A stretch of 64,000 bases of DNA, taken from the NCBI GenBank assembly GCA_023515745.1, contig JALECJ010000007.1, positions 620,001 to 684,000 of the forward strand, written 5' to 3'. This document shows, in pieces, positions 46,840 to 58,037 of this stretch. This DNA comes from Amoeboaphelidium protococcarum. Lineage: Eukaryota > Aphelidiomycota > Aphelidea. Made by a program: the position numbers and the translations under genes. Position 1 is the first letter of the stretch. Every line of letters starts with the position of its first letter. The notes below the pieces were generated by a model. It saw nothing but the letters and a program-made list of their open reading frames with translations, did not search any database and was not told the DNA's origin.

Positions 46840-47151
46840 TCAGCCTTCGCGCCATTGATTCTGGCACTGAACGCATTTGAAAAACACTGACGCGGGCTCA
46901 TCAGCAGATCTAATCTGAATTTGCATGAAATACGCGCGTCTATGTTCACATTTTGGACAGACAGCATCACAGGTGTCCACATTCTCCCATGCCTTTGACC
47001 CGCCGAGGATATCATCAATCTTCTTCCTCTTAAGCTCAGTCTTTTGCGTGTACTTGATATTGATCGGCTTCATGAATGGACACGAATTACATTTCAGCAT
47101 ATCCTGACTGACAATCAGTAAATTGCCATCTATAGGACAGAATAAGAGCAT
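46840..47151 (-). CDS. POLR3K/RPC11: RNA polymerase III subunit RPC10/RPC11 (TFIIS-like)
   Basis: 103 residues, single exon (human POLR3K 108). It supports transcript cleavage and termination by Pol III. The C-terminal zinc ribbon is intact: CPKCEHRRAYFMQIQIRSADE with the catalytic acidic RSADE hairpin, and CVQCQNQWRE. The linker DDILGGSKAWENVD is nearly identical to the human. In the N-terminal ribbon the expected CPxC reads FCPIDGN, so the second zinc ligand is Asp in place of Cys, while the second pair CNSC is present. The start is chosen at MLLFCP, as in homologues; the frame is open further upstream without homology. Confidence 0.95.
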   Translation of the reverse strand: MLLFCPIDGNLLIVSQDMLKCNSCPFMKPINIKYTQKTELKRKKIDDILGGSKAWENVDTCDAVCPKCEHRRAYFMQIQIRSADEPASVFFKCVQCQNQWREG

Positions 47152-47318
47152 ATTTATTTGTGCACAGAATACCAAGGTACTGAAGCTATTAACAAAAAGT
47201 GTTTTTCCACCAAGTAGCAGATATTTAACTGATTGGGGAAAAAATGGAAAAAAGCCCGTCACATCAAAGTAATCAAGCAAACACACTTTATAAAAATCTA
47301 TTATAAACTAGTTCAAAG

Positions 47319-49106
47319 TCAATTCTAATCACCCAAATTATTAGGCTTTGCAGGACTTTACTATGAATGTGCCATTGCAGGCGTGGGAGCAACAAATATT
47401 GTGCCGATAGGAGAGCTGCTTTCCAGATTGATTTAAAAATCTCTTGCAACATCTTGACGCTTAGTAGTGGCTCTTTTCTACTTATCAGCAGCGATGGTGT
47501 AAACCGAATCATTGGTGAAATACTGCGCACTTAAATCGCCGTTAATCTTGATCTCTTTAATATCTGAACATGGCGCAAGATACATTGGCTCTTTCAACAC
47601 TTCCTCTAACGCGAATTTCAAGCCACGAGCACCAGTTTTTCTCTCAATAACTCTCTTTACAATTGACTGGAGAGCATCGTCCGAAATATCTAGTCGTACT
47701 TTCCAGGATTAGAATAGAGTCTGATACTGATCGATCAGCGAATTTTTAGGTTCAGTCAGAATCCTTATCAATTCCTATTCAGACAGACGACTTACTGATG
47801 CAACAATTGGAACTCGACCGATAAACTCCGGAATGAAGCCATACTGGATTAAATCAGCCTCAGACACATTTTTCAAAGCCTCAAAATTATCTGCAGCCTT
47901 TGATTTATTAGCAACTTTAGCTCCGAAGCCAAGCGAAGTAACACCTTGGAGTCTATGCGCAACTACTTGATCTAATCCAACGAAGGCTCCCGATAAAATG
48001 AATAAGATATTGGACGTGTCTATTGCAACAGGATCCCCCTTCTTATTATTCTTATCAGTCACGTAAACCGTAGTTCCTTCCAACATCTTCAATAACGCCT
48101 ACTGTACTCCTTCACCGGCAACATCACGGCCACTGGACATAATGGACTCTGTCTTCTTGCTGATCTTGTCAATTTCATCGATGAACACTATTCCCATCTC
48201 AGCTCTCTTGGCATCTCCATTTGCAGAATTTGGACCATTTGCATTAAACAGACGGCTTATACATTGATCGACATCATCTCCAACGTATCCAGCCTGAGTC
48301 AAAGTGGTGGCATCATTCATACTAAATGGAACTTTCAGAGTCTCGGCAATCTTCTTTGCTATCAGCGTCTTTCCAGATCCAGATGGTCCAAGAAGCAGAA
48401 TATTAGACTTTTCAAGACAACTATACGGCTGACTTGGATACACCTATAAGGCTTACTGCTTTCGCTACAAATTACAATGCACACGGCTGTAATGATTATA
48501 AATCGCACAGCTCATCACTTCCTTTGCCTCGTCCTACCCTATGATGTGTTGATCAAGATGTTGTCGTATAATACGCGGATTAGATGTGGAAAGCATTCTA
48601 CCTATGGCCTCAGATTGCTGCATTAGAGTGTTAGCCTCATTCAACACCGGATCAACGATAGCATCTTGAATCTTTTATTTAGCTTGGCCATTAGAACCTG
48701 TAGAAGATGCGCTACTCAGAAAACTGTTATAAAAAGACTTGACATAACTCTTGCCACTTGCGGAATTATTGTTGTACGAGGGAGACTGAGCATTCGCATC
48801 ACTGGTAGAGGAACCGATAGAGTAACCAGCGGAAGATTATAAATTTATGATGCCTGCACTTGATGATGATGATGATACTCTAGAACCAGCTGTTGCATTT
48901 CTACCCTATAAAAATACAGTTTCACCAATAGGATCAAGCGGATTAGCGGAAGATTACCAACTGCCATAATCAAAAAATCTATCAGCCTTCCTAAACTTCT
49001 TCAGTCTCCTATGCTGAGACCAAGCACCAAAGCCTCTACCGCTAGATCCACTTGAAGATCCGGAAGAAGAACTACTACTGGAGAATCGCTAAACAATACG
49101 ATACAT
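47319..49106 (-). CDS. CLPX: ATP-dependent Clp protease ATP-binding subunit ClpX, mitochondrial
   Basis: 595 residues, one coding exon. The N-terminus MYRIVQRFSS is followed by a long Ser run and basic residues (mitochondrial targeting). Residues ~50-170 are Ser/Asn-rich. The AAA+ core begins at [16 protein letters not shown], with Walker [14 protein letters not shown] (~240), [14 protein letters not shown], Walker [10 protein letters not shown] (~310), the pore loop region and the sensor segment [10 protein letters not shown]. No four-Cys zinc-binding domain precedes the core, unlike bacterial and animal ClpX. It unfolds substrates for ClpP in the matrix or acts alone. TAG gives Gln in IGQDEA and GEGVQ. 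A possible 5' UTR intron lies upstream. Confidence 0.93.
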
Positions 49107-49580
49107 ATCTCTAGAATAAAGACAACAAATTTGTGGATATTATAATCAATAAGACTTATAAGATATTTACCGTCCGATATATATAGAAATTTATAAATTG
49201 GAACTGAAGCAGAATTTTGTTTGTTCCGAACCATTCAAACAATTAGGTGATCATTAGTGCCATGGCAACTGCCTTCCAACCAGAGCTTGGATCTAACCAT
49301 TACAACATGATTACCGTAATCGATCAATGTCAAAGAGAGTTATTATTACAAACACTCATGAAGCTTATGATAACTCTTACATGGTCAGAAGAATTATAAA
49401 TCGCTCTTAAAAACAGTGTGATCATATTTTGCGACTAATAGAACCTTGTAGAAATCGTTAGGTTGGATATTTCGCTGTTATTATTCATGTATTCAATTAA
49501 ACTATATTTATTCAACTATTGCCACATTAATAGTCACTACAAACGCAATAAAATAGACATCCTCGTCAACTACATTATAC
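49107..49580. other. Intergenic stretch, tandem minus-strand genes
   Basis: A minus-strand ATG near 49234 opens a frame of ~21 codons ending at a GGTAAATAT that looks like a donor, possibly a non-coding first exon of ClpX. Nothing else was recognised. Confidence 0.35.
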
Positions 49581-50714
49581 TCAAACTTGTTACTCTGCAT
49601 TCTGCGCGTTCTACATCTACTTCAACTTTTCCAGGCGCTTTCTCTGCTTCTTCTCAGCTTTGCGACGCGCCTTTTCAATTCTCTTCAACTCCTCAGGAGA
49701 TGGTGATACTGTCTACTGCTCAGGTACTTGTTCTTTTGGAGTCGCTGTACTATCAGCACCATCAGCGGCGGTTTCAACTAAATTAGACGTGTTCTCCTTC
49801 TCCGCGGAGGTAGATTAAGCTGGGGGTTACTGAGTCTCAACATGTTTCTGAGTCTATACCTCTTGTTACTACTACTACAACTGCTCAGTTTCCTCGTGGA
49901 CTTCAGACATAGGTGGAGTGATTACATCTGATGGCACATGCTCTTCATCTTCCTGATCCTACTCCTATTCCTACTCATCTTCAACTAGAGATTCTGGAGC
50001 AGGTGATTATGAACCTGAAGTCTACTACAAGTCAAACTCCGCCTTGTACTTCTCATTCAGCTCTTTAGCCTTCTCCGTCCACACTTTCTTCTCATCCTCA
50101 CCCATCTGCTTCCACAGATTTCCCATATAGCGAGCAACGTCACTCGGCTTTCCACCATGCTCACCATTACCATCAGCATTGATCGCCTTCAGCTCTTCTT
50201 GAGTCAATTCTTTGCGCTTCTGGGTGGAGAATAACAGATACGCGTTGATGTACTTGGCAGTCGGTTTACGTTCCTTCCTTTGCTTCTTACGCGGCTGCTT
50301 GGATTCAGATTTAGGTGGCGACTTCTATTTGGTTGGCGGCTATGACTTCTACTACTACTAAACTGCAGGAGGAGATGAAGTCTAGATTAGATCAGAAGGA
50401 GAGGGAATAGTATTTGAGTAGGTGGCAGACTGCGGCGTTGCTGGTGATGACTCTGAGGGCGATGATGTAGTTTCAACCAAATTCGCGATTGTTACATTCT
50501 TTACCCCTGAGTAATCAACTTCAGCAGGCTGGAGCAGCATACCATTCCAAGCATCATGAATCATCTACTGACCAGCTGTAATCGCCCTAGCGCCCTCTTT
50601 AATCAGCTGCTAGCCTTGCACAATGCTTTGAATAGCATTGTAACTGAACAGCGGCACAAACATTTCCGGATTAGATGATTATTACTATTGTTATTCCTAA
50701 TCAGCGTTGGTCAT
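49581..50714 (-). CDS. HMG-box protein
   Basis: 377 residues, single exon. A single HMG box at ~150-230: basic KQPRKKQRKERKPTAKYIN, AYLLFSTQKRKEL, then KPSDVARYMGNLWKQMGED and EKKVWTEKAKELNEKYKAEF. The first helix has an insert (NADGNGEHG) compared with canonical boxes. The flanks are disordered, acidic and very Gln-rich, with tandem TAG/TAA codons before and after the box. The C-terminus is a basic Lys/Arg coil. Probably a DNA-bending transcription or chromatin factor; sequence-specific versus non-specific cannot be judged. AAGCTTACGCGCC lies ~20 bp upstream of the start. Confidence 0.88.
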
Positions 50715-51203
50715 TTCTTCTTCTCTTACAAGCTTACGCGCCCGTATGAAAGTGCGATCAGTATGAGAAGTTTTGACTTGTTTGCACTAGGGAGAGAAAA
50801 GGAGGAACAGAATTTAGAAGCGCCTTAAAAATCGGGTCAAAATTTTGACTTGTTTTTCGCGTTTAGGTCAAAATTTTCCAGGCTGATCAAAGTGTAGCCT
50901 TTCTAAGTCATTAAGTTGAACATGAGACGAAGCTTTTCATATTGTTCTGATACAATCTAATGTTTTAGTGTAACCATGTTTTTTCTCTTTCGCTCTAAAA
51001 CGCATGAGAATTAGTTTATTAACTTAGCAGCAGTTTTCTTTTAAAATAATTGATATTCGTATTACTGTAACATCTCATTATTGAAGAGTATTGTCACCGC
51101 AACGTGTAATAAGTCTTCTTCCCGTTGATAGCGCGCACACCTTTTTAAATTTTGTATCCAACTTGTAAAAATACTATCAAGAATACAATAATCAATACGG
51201 CTA
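50715..51203. other. Divergent intergenic region (HMG box / VPS11)
   Basis: 490 bp. GTCAAAATTTT occurs twice (50835-50845 and 50869-50879), and AGCGCGCACAC is at 51130-51140, about 70 bp before the VPS11 start. No gene. Confidence 0.5.
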
Positions 51204-53885
51204 ATGCTAGCGTGGAAGTCTTTTGATTTTTTTAAATCCACTTAATTGCCGTAATAATTTAATTCTCATTAGATTGAAGTCATCACATCCAATAATGGTC
51301 TGATTGCTTTCGGTGACGGTGATGGAGTGGTGCATGTGGTATCTGGAAATGGATAGTAAGAGCTATGTAAGATATAAGCTCACAATATTATCACACATCT
51401 ACTGATAGTCTCCGATAAGTCTCATTTGATTTAATATAACTAAAATACTGCACGTTCCGGATCTGAATACCTATTGTCCTGCGGCATGGATGAGGAGAAT
51501 ATACCGCTGTTGAAAGTGTGGAGCGTCACGGGAGAATTGATCAAGACTATTGTAGTGGAGTGGAAAGATGAAGTACATACAGTAACTGCAATGTGTGCAA
51601 ATAGTTTATAGTAGTGTTTAATTGGACTTAATAATGGCATGGTGCTTATCTACTAGGGAAATCTATTGCAGAGATACCGTGTACGAATTCTTCGTCTCAG
51701 CCATTCTATCACGGAAATATAATCAGTTGATGGTGTCCACTTTATTGCGACGTAGAAGAAGGGACATGTTTATGATTTTAATTTTAATCCAATTTACACG
51801 GACCTGGGATGTAATATAGGATGCTCCACCATTCTCAATGACAACTTTATTCTATGCAGAAGTGATGCCATGTATTCATTCAATGCTGATGGTAGAGGGC
51901 CTGCTTTTGCACTGGATGGCCACCACGTTTTGAGTTGTGATACATTCAAGTCTTACATTGTCACCGTTAGTTGTAAGTCGTAGCAAGAGCTCTTGCCATA
52001 GAAAGTTCGCGTGTATGACCTCAAGAATAAACTCATTGCCTATGCGGAGTCTTTTAATGAGCCAGTGTATGTTGCTGTCACTTCCAGCCTTTATGTATTT
52101 GTGTCAGGAACTGTGCGTAAGATTGAGGAAATGGATTTTGGTAGTAAGATGCAGTTGCTGTACTCAAAGGAGCTTTATCCAACCGCCCTGAGTATCATCC
52201 GCGGTGCATAGTATCCTGCTGAGGTGGAAAGTTTGGTGGTGATGAAGTATGGCGATTTCTTGTACAATAAAGGCAAGTATGAGGAGGCCATGTAGCAGTA
52301 CTGTGAGACTATTGGGAACGGAGTGGAGCCTTCGGTTATCATCAAGCAGTTTATAGATGGGGATAAGATCAAGTACTTGACTACTTATTTAGAGGCGTTG
52401 CACTAGAAGCAAATTGCATCCTATCATCACACAACTCTATTGTTACATTGCTATACCAAGATTAAAGATTTTCAAAAGCTTGAAAAGTTTATTGGGACAT
52501 AGATCAAGTCTGATTCTAAATTGGGCCAAACTACTTCTCCCATTCAGGAGAATCAAGTCTATTTTGATGCCGAGGCTGCGCTGGCAGTCTGTCGAGAGAA
52601 TGGTCTTTATGAACAAGCTGTGCAGCTGGCGATCAAGTTTGGTCTTCGTGATATTGCAGTATCTGTGATGATTGAGGATTTAAATGATTATGCGTAGTGT
52701 CTAAATTACATGGAAAGGAACCTGGAATAGAGCTTTAATCAGTTATAAAAGTATGGCGCGACGCTTTATCAATTCTCATCTTTACAGACGTAGAAGCTTA
52801 TGGTTGATCTATGCTCTCCTCCTCTAAATAAAGATCCATTTAAACTTTTGCCCAGCTTAAGGCTCAGTGATAATGATAGTATCAAGATATTGGAGTAAAC
52901 TCAGACTAATCGACAATTGGCTGGAAACGATAACAGTCTTGTGCTAATGAAGATCAACGAAGGGCTTTTAGATTTGTATCTCAGCTGCAAAGATAAAAAT
53001 TACACTGATAAGGTTCTTGGACTACTGCAGAGCACCGTTCTATATGATCAGAATAAAGTCTTGGCGTCGTGCAAATAGAATAACAATGTCGCTGCGCAAT
53101 TGTATATTCTAGAACAGTCCAAGTAGTACAAGAACATTCTCGATCTATACTGTGAAATTGACGATTATGACAAAGTAATGTCCAAGTGCAGAGAATACTC
53201 TCCTGTCATGCCTAGCTTGTGGGTTGACGCGCTGAGATATTTCGTTTAAAAGTAGGGAGTTGTTCATTTCATTAAGGATTGCATAGCTGAGATTCATTCA
53301 CAAAAGTTGCTCAGTCTTGGTGAACTGATTGATACTTTAGCTGTTAATGATGAATGCACTTTTGACTTGGTAAGGGACATATTATTAGCGAAGGCTGAAC
53401 TTGATTAGGCTATGATAGCAGAGAATGAATCGAAAACGTCGTAGTTACTTGCTGAGTGTGAACAGATTAAATCTGAAATTAGCCAACTGAAAAGTGGACC
53501 ATACCTGTTGCAGAACAATGAGTGTTCCATCTGCAAAGGAGTCCTGGAATTGCCGTGTGTCCATTTCCTGTGCAAGCATTCTTTTCATACGCGATGCATC
53601 CAAGTGCCTTCGTAGCGGTTAGATGGTATTCATACATAGTCTCCATCTATATCCGCATCTCCTTCTCCTTCTAGTGCTGCAGATCTAGAATGTCCTCTAT
53701 GTGAACCAGAGTATAGCCTGGTCAAAGAGATTCGTGAGCATTAGGAAATGTCATCAAAGGATGTCGAGCAGTTTAGGCACAAGTTATCAAATTCCACTGA
53801 CGCGTTCTCTGTGATTGCCTCATACTTGGGCAGAGGTACATTCCTGTATGTTAATAGCGACGATAAGAATCACTAAAATTAGTGA
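51204..53885 (+). CDS. VPS11: Vacuolar protein sorting-associated protein 11 (HOPS/CORVET core)
   Basis: 893 residues, one exon (human 941). Core subunit of the HOPS and CORVET tethering complexes in endosome-lysosome fusion. The N-terminus WKSFDFFKSTQL corresponds to the family WRRF.FFDK, a beta-propeller region follows, then the clathrin-repeat solenoid (KYGDFLYNKGKYEEAMQQY, TTYLEALHQKQIASYHHTTL, HCYTKIKDFQKLEKFI) and, from ~770, a C-terminal RING: CSICKGVLELPCVHFLCKHSF with HTRCI and CPLCEPEY. A Ser/Pro insert separates RING halves. Dozens of TAA/TAG codons are read through, many at conserved Gln. The stop lies 49 bp from that of DBP4. Confidence 0.95.
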
Positions 53886-53934
53886 AATATGAATCCTTGA
53901 CTCTATAAATATGATCAAATGAATTTTTATTCTA

Positions 53935-56271
53935 TCACTCATTATTTAAAAGTCTTAGAGCCAATTCTTCCTCGTCCAAAGTACCATCATCTTCTTGATC
54001 AGATAATTCCTCATAGTCATTGTCATTCTAATGTTTTGAAAAGTCATTATCATCGTCGAAAACTGCTTGCTGCTCCTCATCATCGCTGTTACTCGCTAAT
54101 TATACTAAAGCAGCACCGACACCGGAATCTTCGTTCAGCTTACGTTTCTTCTTCATCTTCTTCTCTTGCAACAGAGCCTTCTGCCTCTTCTTATCATCCA
54201 CATCAGCTTCTTTCAGTACCGATTTAACCTTCTCAACATACTCCTACTATTTGCTGATTAGATCATTTGGATTCTTGGCGTAGTCTCGCTCAGCCTCCAA
54301 TTTCCAAGCAAGATCCGGTACACCTTCATCATCAAAGACCATTCTGACTGGACGCGGTGCACTATCAGCTTTGACTTTATTCTTCAACTTTTACTTCCTC
54401 AGATCTCGAACACTTGGACCTCTCTTGTCGAAATCTGGAGCACGATCTGGAATCTAATCTAGTTGTAGTTGATGGTTCTTTCTCACGATTGACAACAAAT
54501 CGTCATCACCTCCGTCTTGGTCATCTTCAATCGAAGTCAAAGTGTGAACCTTGTGCGCTTGCATAAGAGAGGTATCGTACTTCTTTGCAAAAGTTCTATC
54601 CAACTTGGTCTTTATCTTTTTCTAAGATTTCTCAACGTCAGAGTCTTCACTGTCCACATCGACTTCATTGTCCTCAGCAGATGATGAAGAAGCACATTGA
54701 TCATCGGCAGGTACAAGTCGTTGTTCAAAGCCGTCTTGTTTCTATTGCATTTTAAGATCACCTGACGCATCCGGATCAATCTGATATGGTTTATTCTTCA
54801 TTGCATTGAGGCGGCGAACAAATTTGACTTGTGGTGCGGATGGAAGGCCAAGACTGGCAGCATAATCTTCCAGAGGCAATTTAGTGACATCAAACACCTG
54901 CTTATTCTTTTATAACCATACAGATCTGAGATAGCAAATGAATGCTTTCTCAGCCAAATACTTCACGTCTTAATGTTCTGCACACATACTCTAAAGCTGC
55001 GGGATGATGCTAATAGTTTTCGAGGGATTAGCCTAAATCTTTTAAATAGGAATCTTCTTCTTGCTCAGCTGCTCGGCCATAGCCTCCTCTTCTGAAGGCA
55101 GTAGAAACAACAAAGCGTTACCGTTGGAGGTGTATCGCGCAGTTCTACCGGCACGATGAACATACGTGTCGACATCCTCTGGGCAATCCATCTAGATGAC
55201 CCAATCCACACTTGGAAAATCGAGCCCTCTGGCAGCGATATCTGTGCAAAAGAGAACGGCAGCTTTACTCTTACAAAATGTCTCATAGATGGTGTTACGC
55301 TTCAGTTATTTCTACTTCCCGTGCAAAGACATTAGAACTATACCAGGCTGCATTTTGCACAGAACTTCATACACAAATCTCACCTGCTTACAACTGGACA
55401 TGAAGACTATCACTTTACTCTGTAGATGCGTCTTGATAAAAGAGTATAAGATATCAATCTTTTCATACAACTCACACACAAGATAGTGCTGACTAAGAGC
55501 ATCCGGAGTCGAGTGCTGAGCCTTCTCATGCACGGCCACATACTGAGGATTGTCAAGACTGAGGCGCGCCAAGTCGCGCACACTCTTTGTCTGTGTGGCT
55601 GAGAAAAGCAAAGTCTACCTATCTCTAGGCAGAAAGTCTACAATAGCATTAATGGTCTTTTTGAATCCCAGATCAAGGATACGATCAGCCTCATCCAGAA
55701 TGAGCATCTAAAGATTATTACACTCAAAGTATGCAGTCTCGTCCATATGCTAAAGTAGTCGCCCAGGAGTACAAATCAAGATATTCATCCTATTGATACG
55801 CTCCTTCTCTTCATCCACATTCTTTCCACCAATAGCAAGGCCGGCAGATAATTGATGATACTTGCCAATCTTGCGCAGAACATTGAACAGCTGCAGAGCC
55901 AATTCGCGCGTCGGCGAGATGATCAACGCGCCCAATCCATCCAATTTGGACCATTTCTAGCGATAAAGCACTTCTAGCACCGGAATAAGAAATGCAAGTG
56001 ATTTACCAGATCCAGTTTTGGCAGCTCCCAGTACATCTCTACCGCACAATGTGTATCCCAAGGCACTTCTCTAGATATCAGTCATCTCCACAAAGCCGGC
56101 GTCCTTCAGTCCGCGTAGAGTGGGTGCACTCAGTGGCAATTGAGTAAATTGAGTGAACTGCGAACTATCAAAGCACTCTTTAGTCTTTTCCACAAGACTA
56201 TCAATATCATCTGCATTGGAAGATTGTTTATTTAGCTACTATTGCTTGGATTTATTGGTCTTTTGCTTCAT
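53935..56271 (-). CDS. DBP4/DDX10: DEAD-box RNA helicase DBP4/DDX10
   Basis: 778 residues, single exon (yeast Dbp4 770). ATP-dependent helicase for early pre-40S assembly (U14 snoRNA release). Motifs in order: Q motif region [19 protein letters not shown], motif [16 protein letters not shown] (~88), [19 protein letters not shown], the DEAD motif [17 protein letters not shown], then [18 protein letters not shown] and [14 protein letters not shown]-like KKKIPIQKIQANPSKT and the long charged C-terminal extension identify the DBP4 subfamily. TAG encodes the Gln of the Q motif (TDIQRSAL), a clear functional test of the reassigned code. The basic C-terminus suits nucleolar localisation. Confidence 0.96.
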
Positions 56272-56438
56272 TTTCTTCTTGGTTGATTTTTAAACTTTGC
56301 TGATCAGATTTTGAATTAAAGGCGCTTGAGATTGGTCGCGCTGTTTAAGGAATCCCTTTAATTTAATTCGAGGTCTCTGCAGGATAAAATATTCTGATCA
56401 AGAGAATAAATGCATTTATCCTCCAATCACGAGAAAAC

Positions 56439-56470
56439 AAGCGTAAAATATTGTGCGTATTTTACGCTTC
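56439..56470. repeat. Perfect 12-bp inverted repeat
   Basis: AAGCGTAAAATA, a 7-8 base loop and TATTTTACGCTT form a perfect hairpin about 170 bp upstream of the DBP4 start. Possibly a regulatory site or the edge of a mobile element. Confidence 0.7.
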
Positions 56471-57413
56471 TTTGTTTCACATTTTCGTTTCAGACGGGAC
56501 GCGGTTAGAAACACATCGTGAGTAGAATGATAGTCTTGCTTTCCATTCTCTTTTACCATCCAACAAACTACTGACGGTCAATATTACAATATGCAATAGT
56601 CAAGGTACGTGTTTTAAGAAGTGACTGGCGAAGATATGCTTACTTTATTAGAGAAGGGCATTCCTAACAACACGAAAAGGCAAATGAAGACTTGGTACAA
56701 AAGGTATAAGCCTTGACCATGATAACCGTTGATCATAATACTCCATGGTTTGAAACACCTGTTAGCAAGAAATTACTGTCCATATCTTTGCAGAAGTTTG
56801 CTGTTGCTCAAAGAAAATAAAGTGGGCAAGAATACAAGGCTTTTCCCTTTACCGTAGCAGTTCAGTTAACTGAGTGTTAAAAGACGGAGTCTTGGATATC
56901 AAATAGTATGATGGCTCCGATTCTATCTAGAAGGCACATTATTATGGGAATATTCTGCTGGCAGGGCTTGCTTAAAGGCTACTCATGATGAACTTTGCAT
57001 AACAACAAAGTGACAGGGGGTCGTGTATTATTTCGGATGCGAGTCTTGTGACATTGAATTAGCAAATGCACTATCAAAATCATGCCAACTTCAGCGACAA
57101 AGTGATCCTAGCCGGAGACAGAAGTACCTATGATCTAACACTATTGAGATCTGGACTCCATTAGAAACAATGAAAATGAAACTGTTTTTACTTGTGATAA
57201 CACATATTTTACTTCCTTGTATTCTCGTGCTTCGATTTGGGACGATAAATTTTTTATCCTCCTTATGCGCGGTGATAAATGTAAAACACAACAGCACGCG
57301 TGCAGTTTGATATTTATACTCACAAGTTCGTCTAAATATTTACAAATACTTTACTCACTGTGTTCATAAAGTATACTTTTCTATTTACCTCGCGTTGCTC
57401 GTCAAATAATGGA

Positions 57414-57510
57414 CAGTTACGGCACTCACTTCGTTCGTTCCGTAACTGGTTTCAGAAAAGTGCGCGAGCGTGGTGTTATACATTTATCCTCCGCTACCGC
57501 GTAGGATAAA
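57414..57510. repeat. Two nested-neighbour inverted repeats
   Basis: CAGTTACGG (57414-57422) pairs with CCGTAACTG (57440-57448), and TTTATCCT (57483-57490) pairs with AGGATAAA (57503-57510). The second motif recurs at the far end of this gene-poor stretch in the opposite arrangement (56381-56388 and 56415-56422). Confidence 0.65.
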
Positions 57511-57695
57511 CCATACTAATGTTTTGAGAAGTAATCCGGTTTGTAAAGTACTCAAGCACCTTGAGAGATTTGGCTGTCAATGCTGGTGAAATTCCACTCG
57601 CGGCGATATTGAGCTCTATAGGCGCGTTTGGAAATCACTGGCCGACCGCTGCTTTTTAACAGTTCCCCGCTAGCTTTCTATCTAAATTCAAACTA

Positions 57696-58037
57696 ATGTT
57701 ACTATTGTCTATAATAATCCGACCGCCACATCACAACGTACCTGTTCAGAACAATCGGTATGTGACCGACGTGAAAGAGACTAAACGTGTGATTGTCCTG
57801 ATGATACCTACTGTGGCTATCTTCTTTTTGTTGATAGTTTCCACATTGGCGACAATGCTCCTGCTCTGTTATAACGTCCTGCTCTGTGGTAATGTAGTAG
57901 CTGTGTGGTAGAGTAACTCAGAAATAAGGATTTTGCAGAAATCAAGGCTTATGAGATAAAAGCTGGCGATCCACCGATCTTAGACATCTCTGAAGCGTGG
58001 CCTCTGGGCTTTGACAAATCGTTTGAAGTACACGTGA
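57696..58037 (+). CDS. Uncertain short membrane-protein frame
   Basis: 113 codons from ATG to TGA. It has a polar N-terminus and then a strong hydrophobic segment (VAIFFLLIVSTLATMLLL) as in a signal anchor. Past the segment the sequence in another frame (EIKAYEIKAGDPPILDISEA, then AWPLGFDKSFEV) looks more protein-like, suggesting a missed intron or a frameshifted relic; TGTAG at 57893-57897 could be an acceptor. No family was recognised. Confidence 0.3.

Larger units (their letters stand above)
56272..57690. other. Gene-poor region with inverted repeats and possible recombinase relic
   Basis: No intact gene. A plus-strand frame 56591-56731 (46 codons) contains EKGIPNNTKRQMKTWYK, and a following frame from 56719 contains LLSISLQKFAVAQRKQSGQ. 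Both resemble the N-terminal part of Crypton-type/DUF3504 tyrosine recombinases, but frames are broken. Five copies of AGGATAAA (56381 and 57503 on plus; 56415, 57253 and 57483 on minus) and several hairpins lie in the stretch. Confidence 0.4.
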
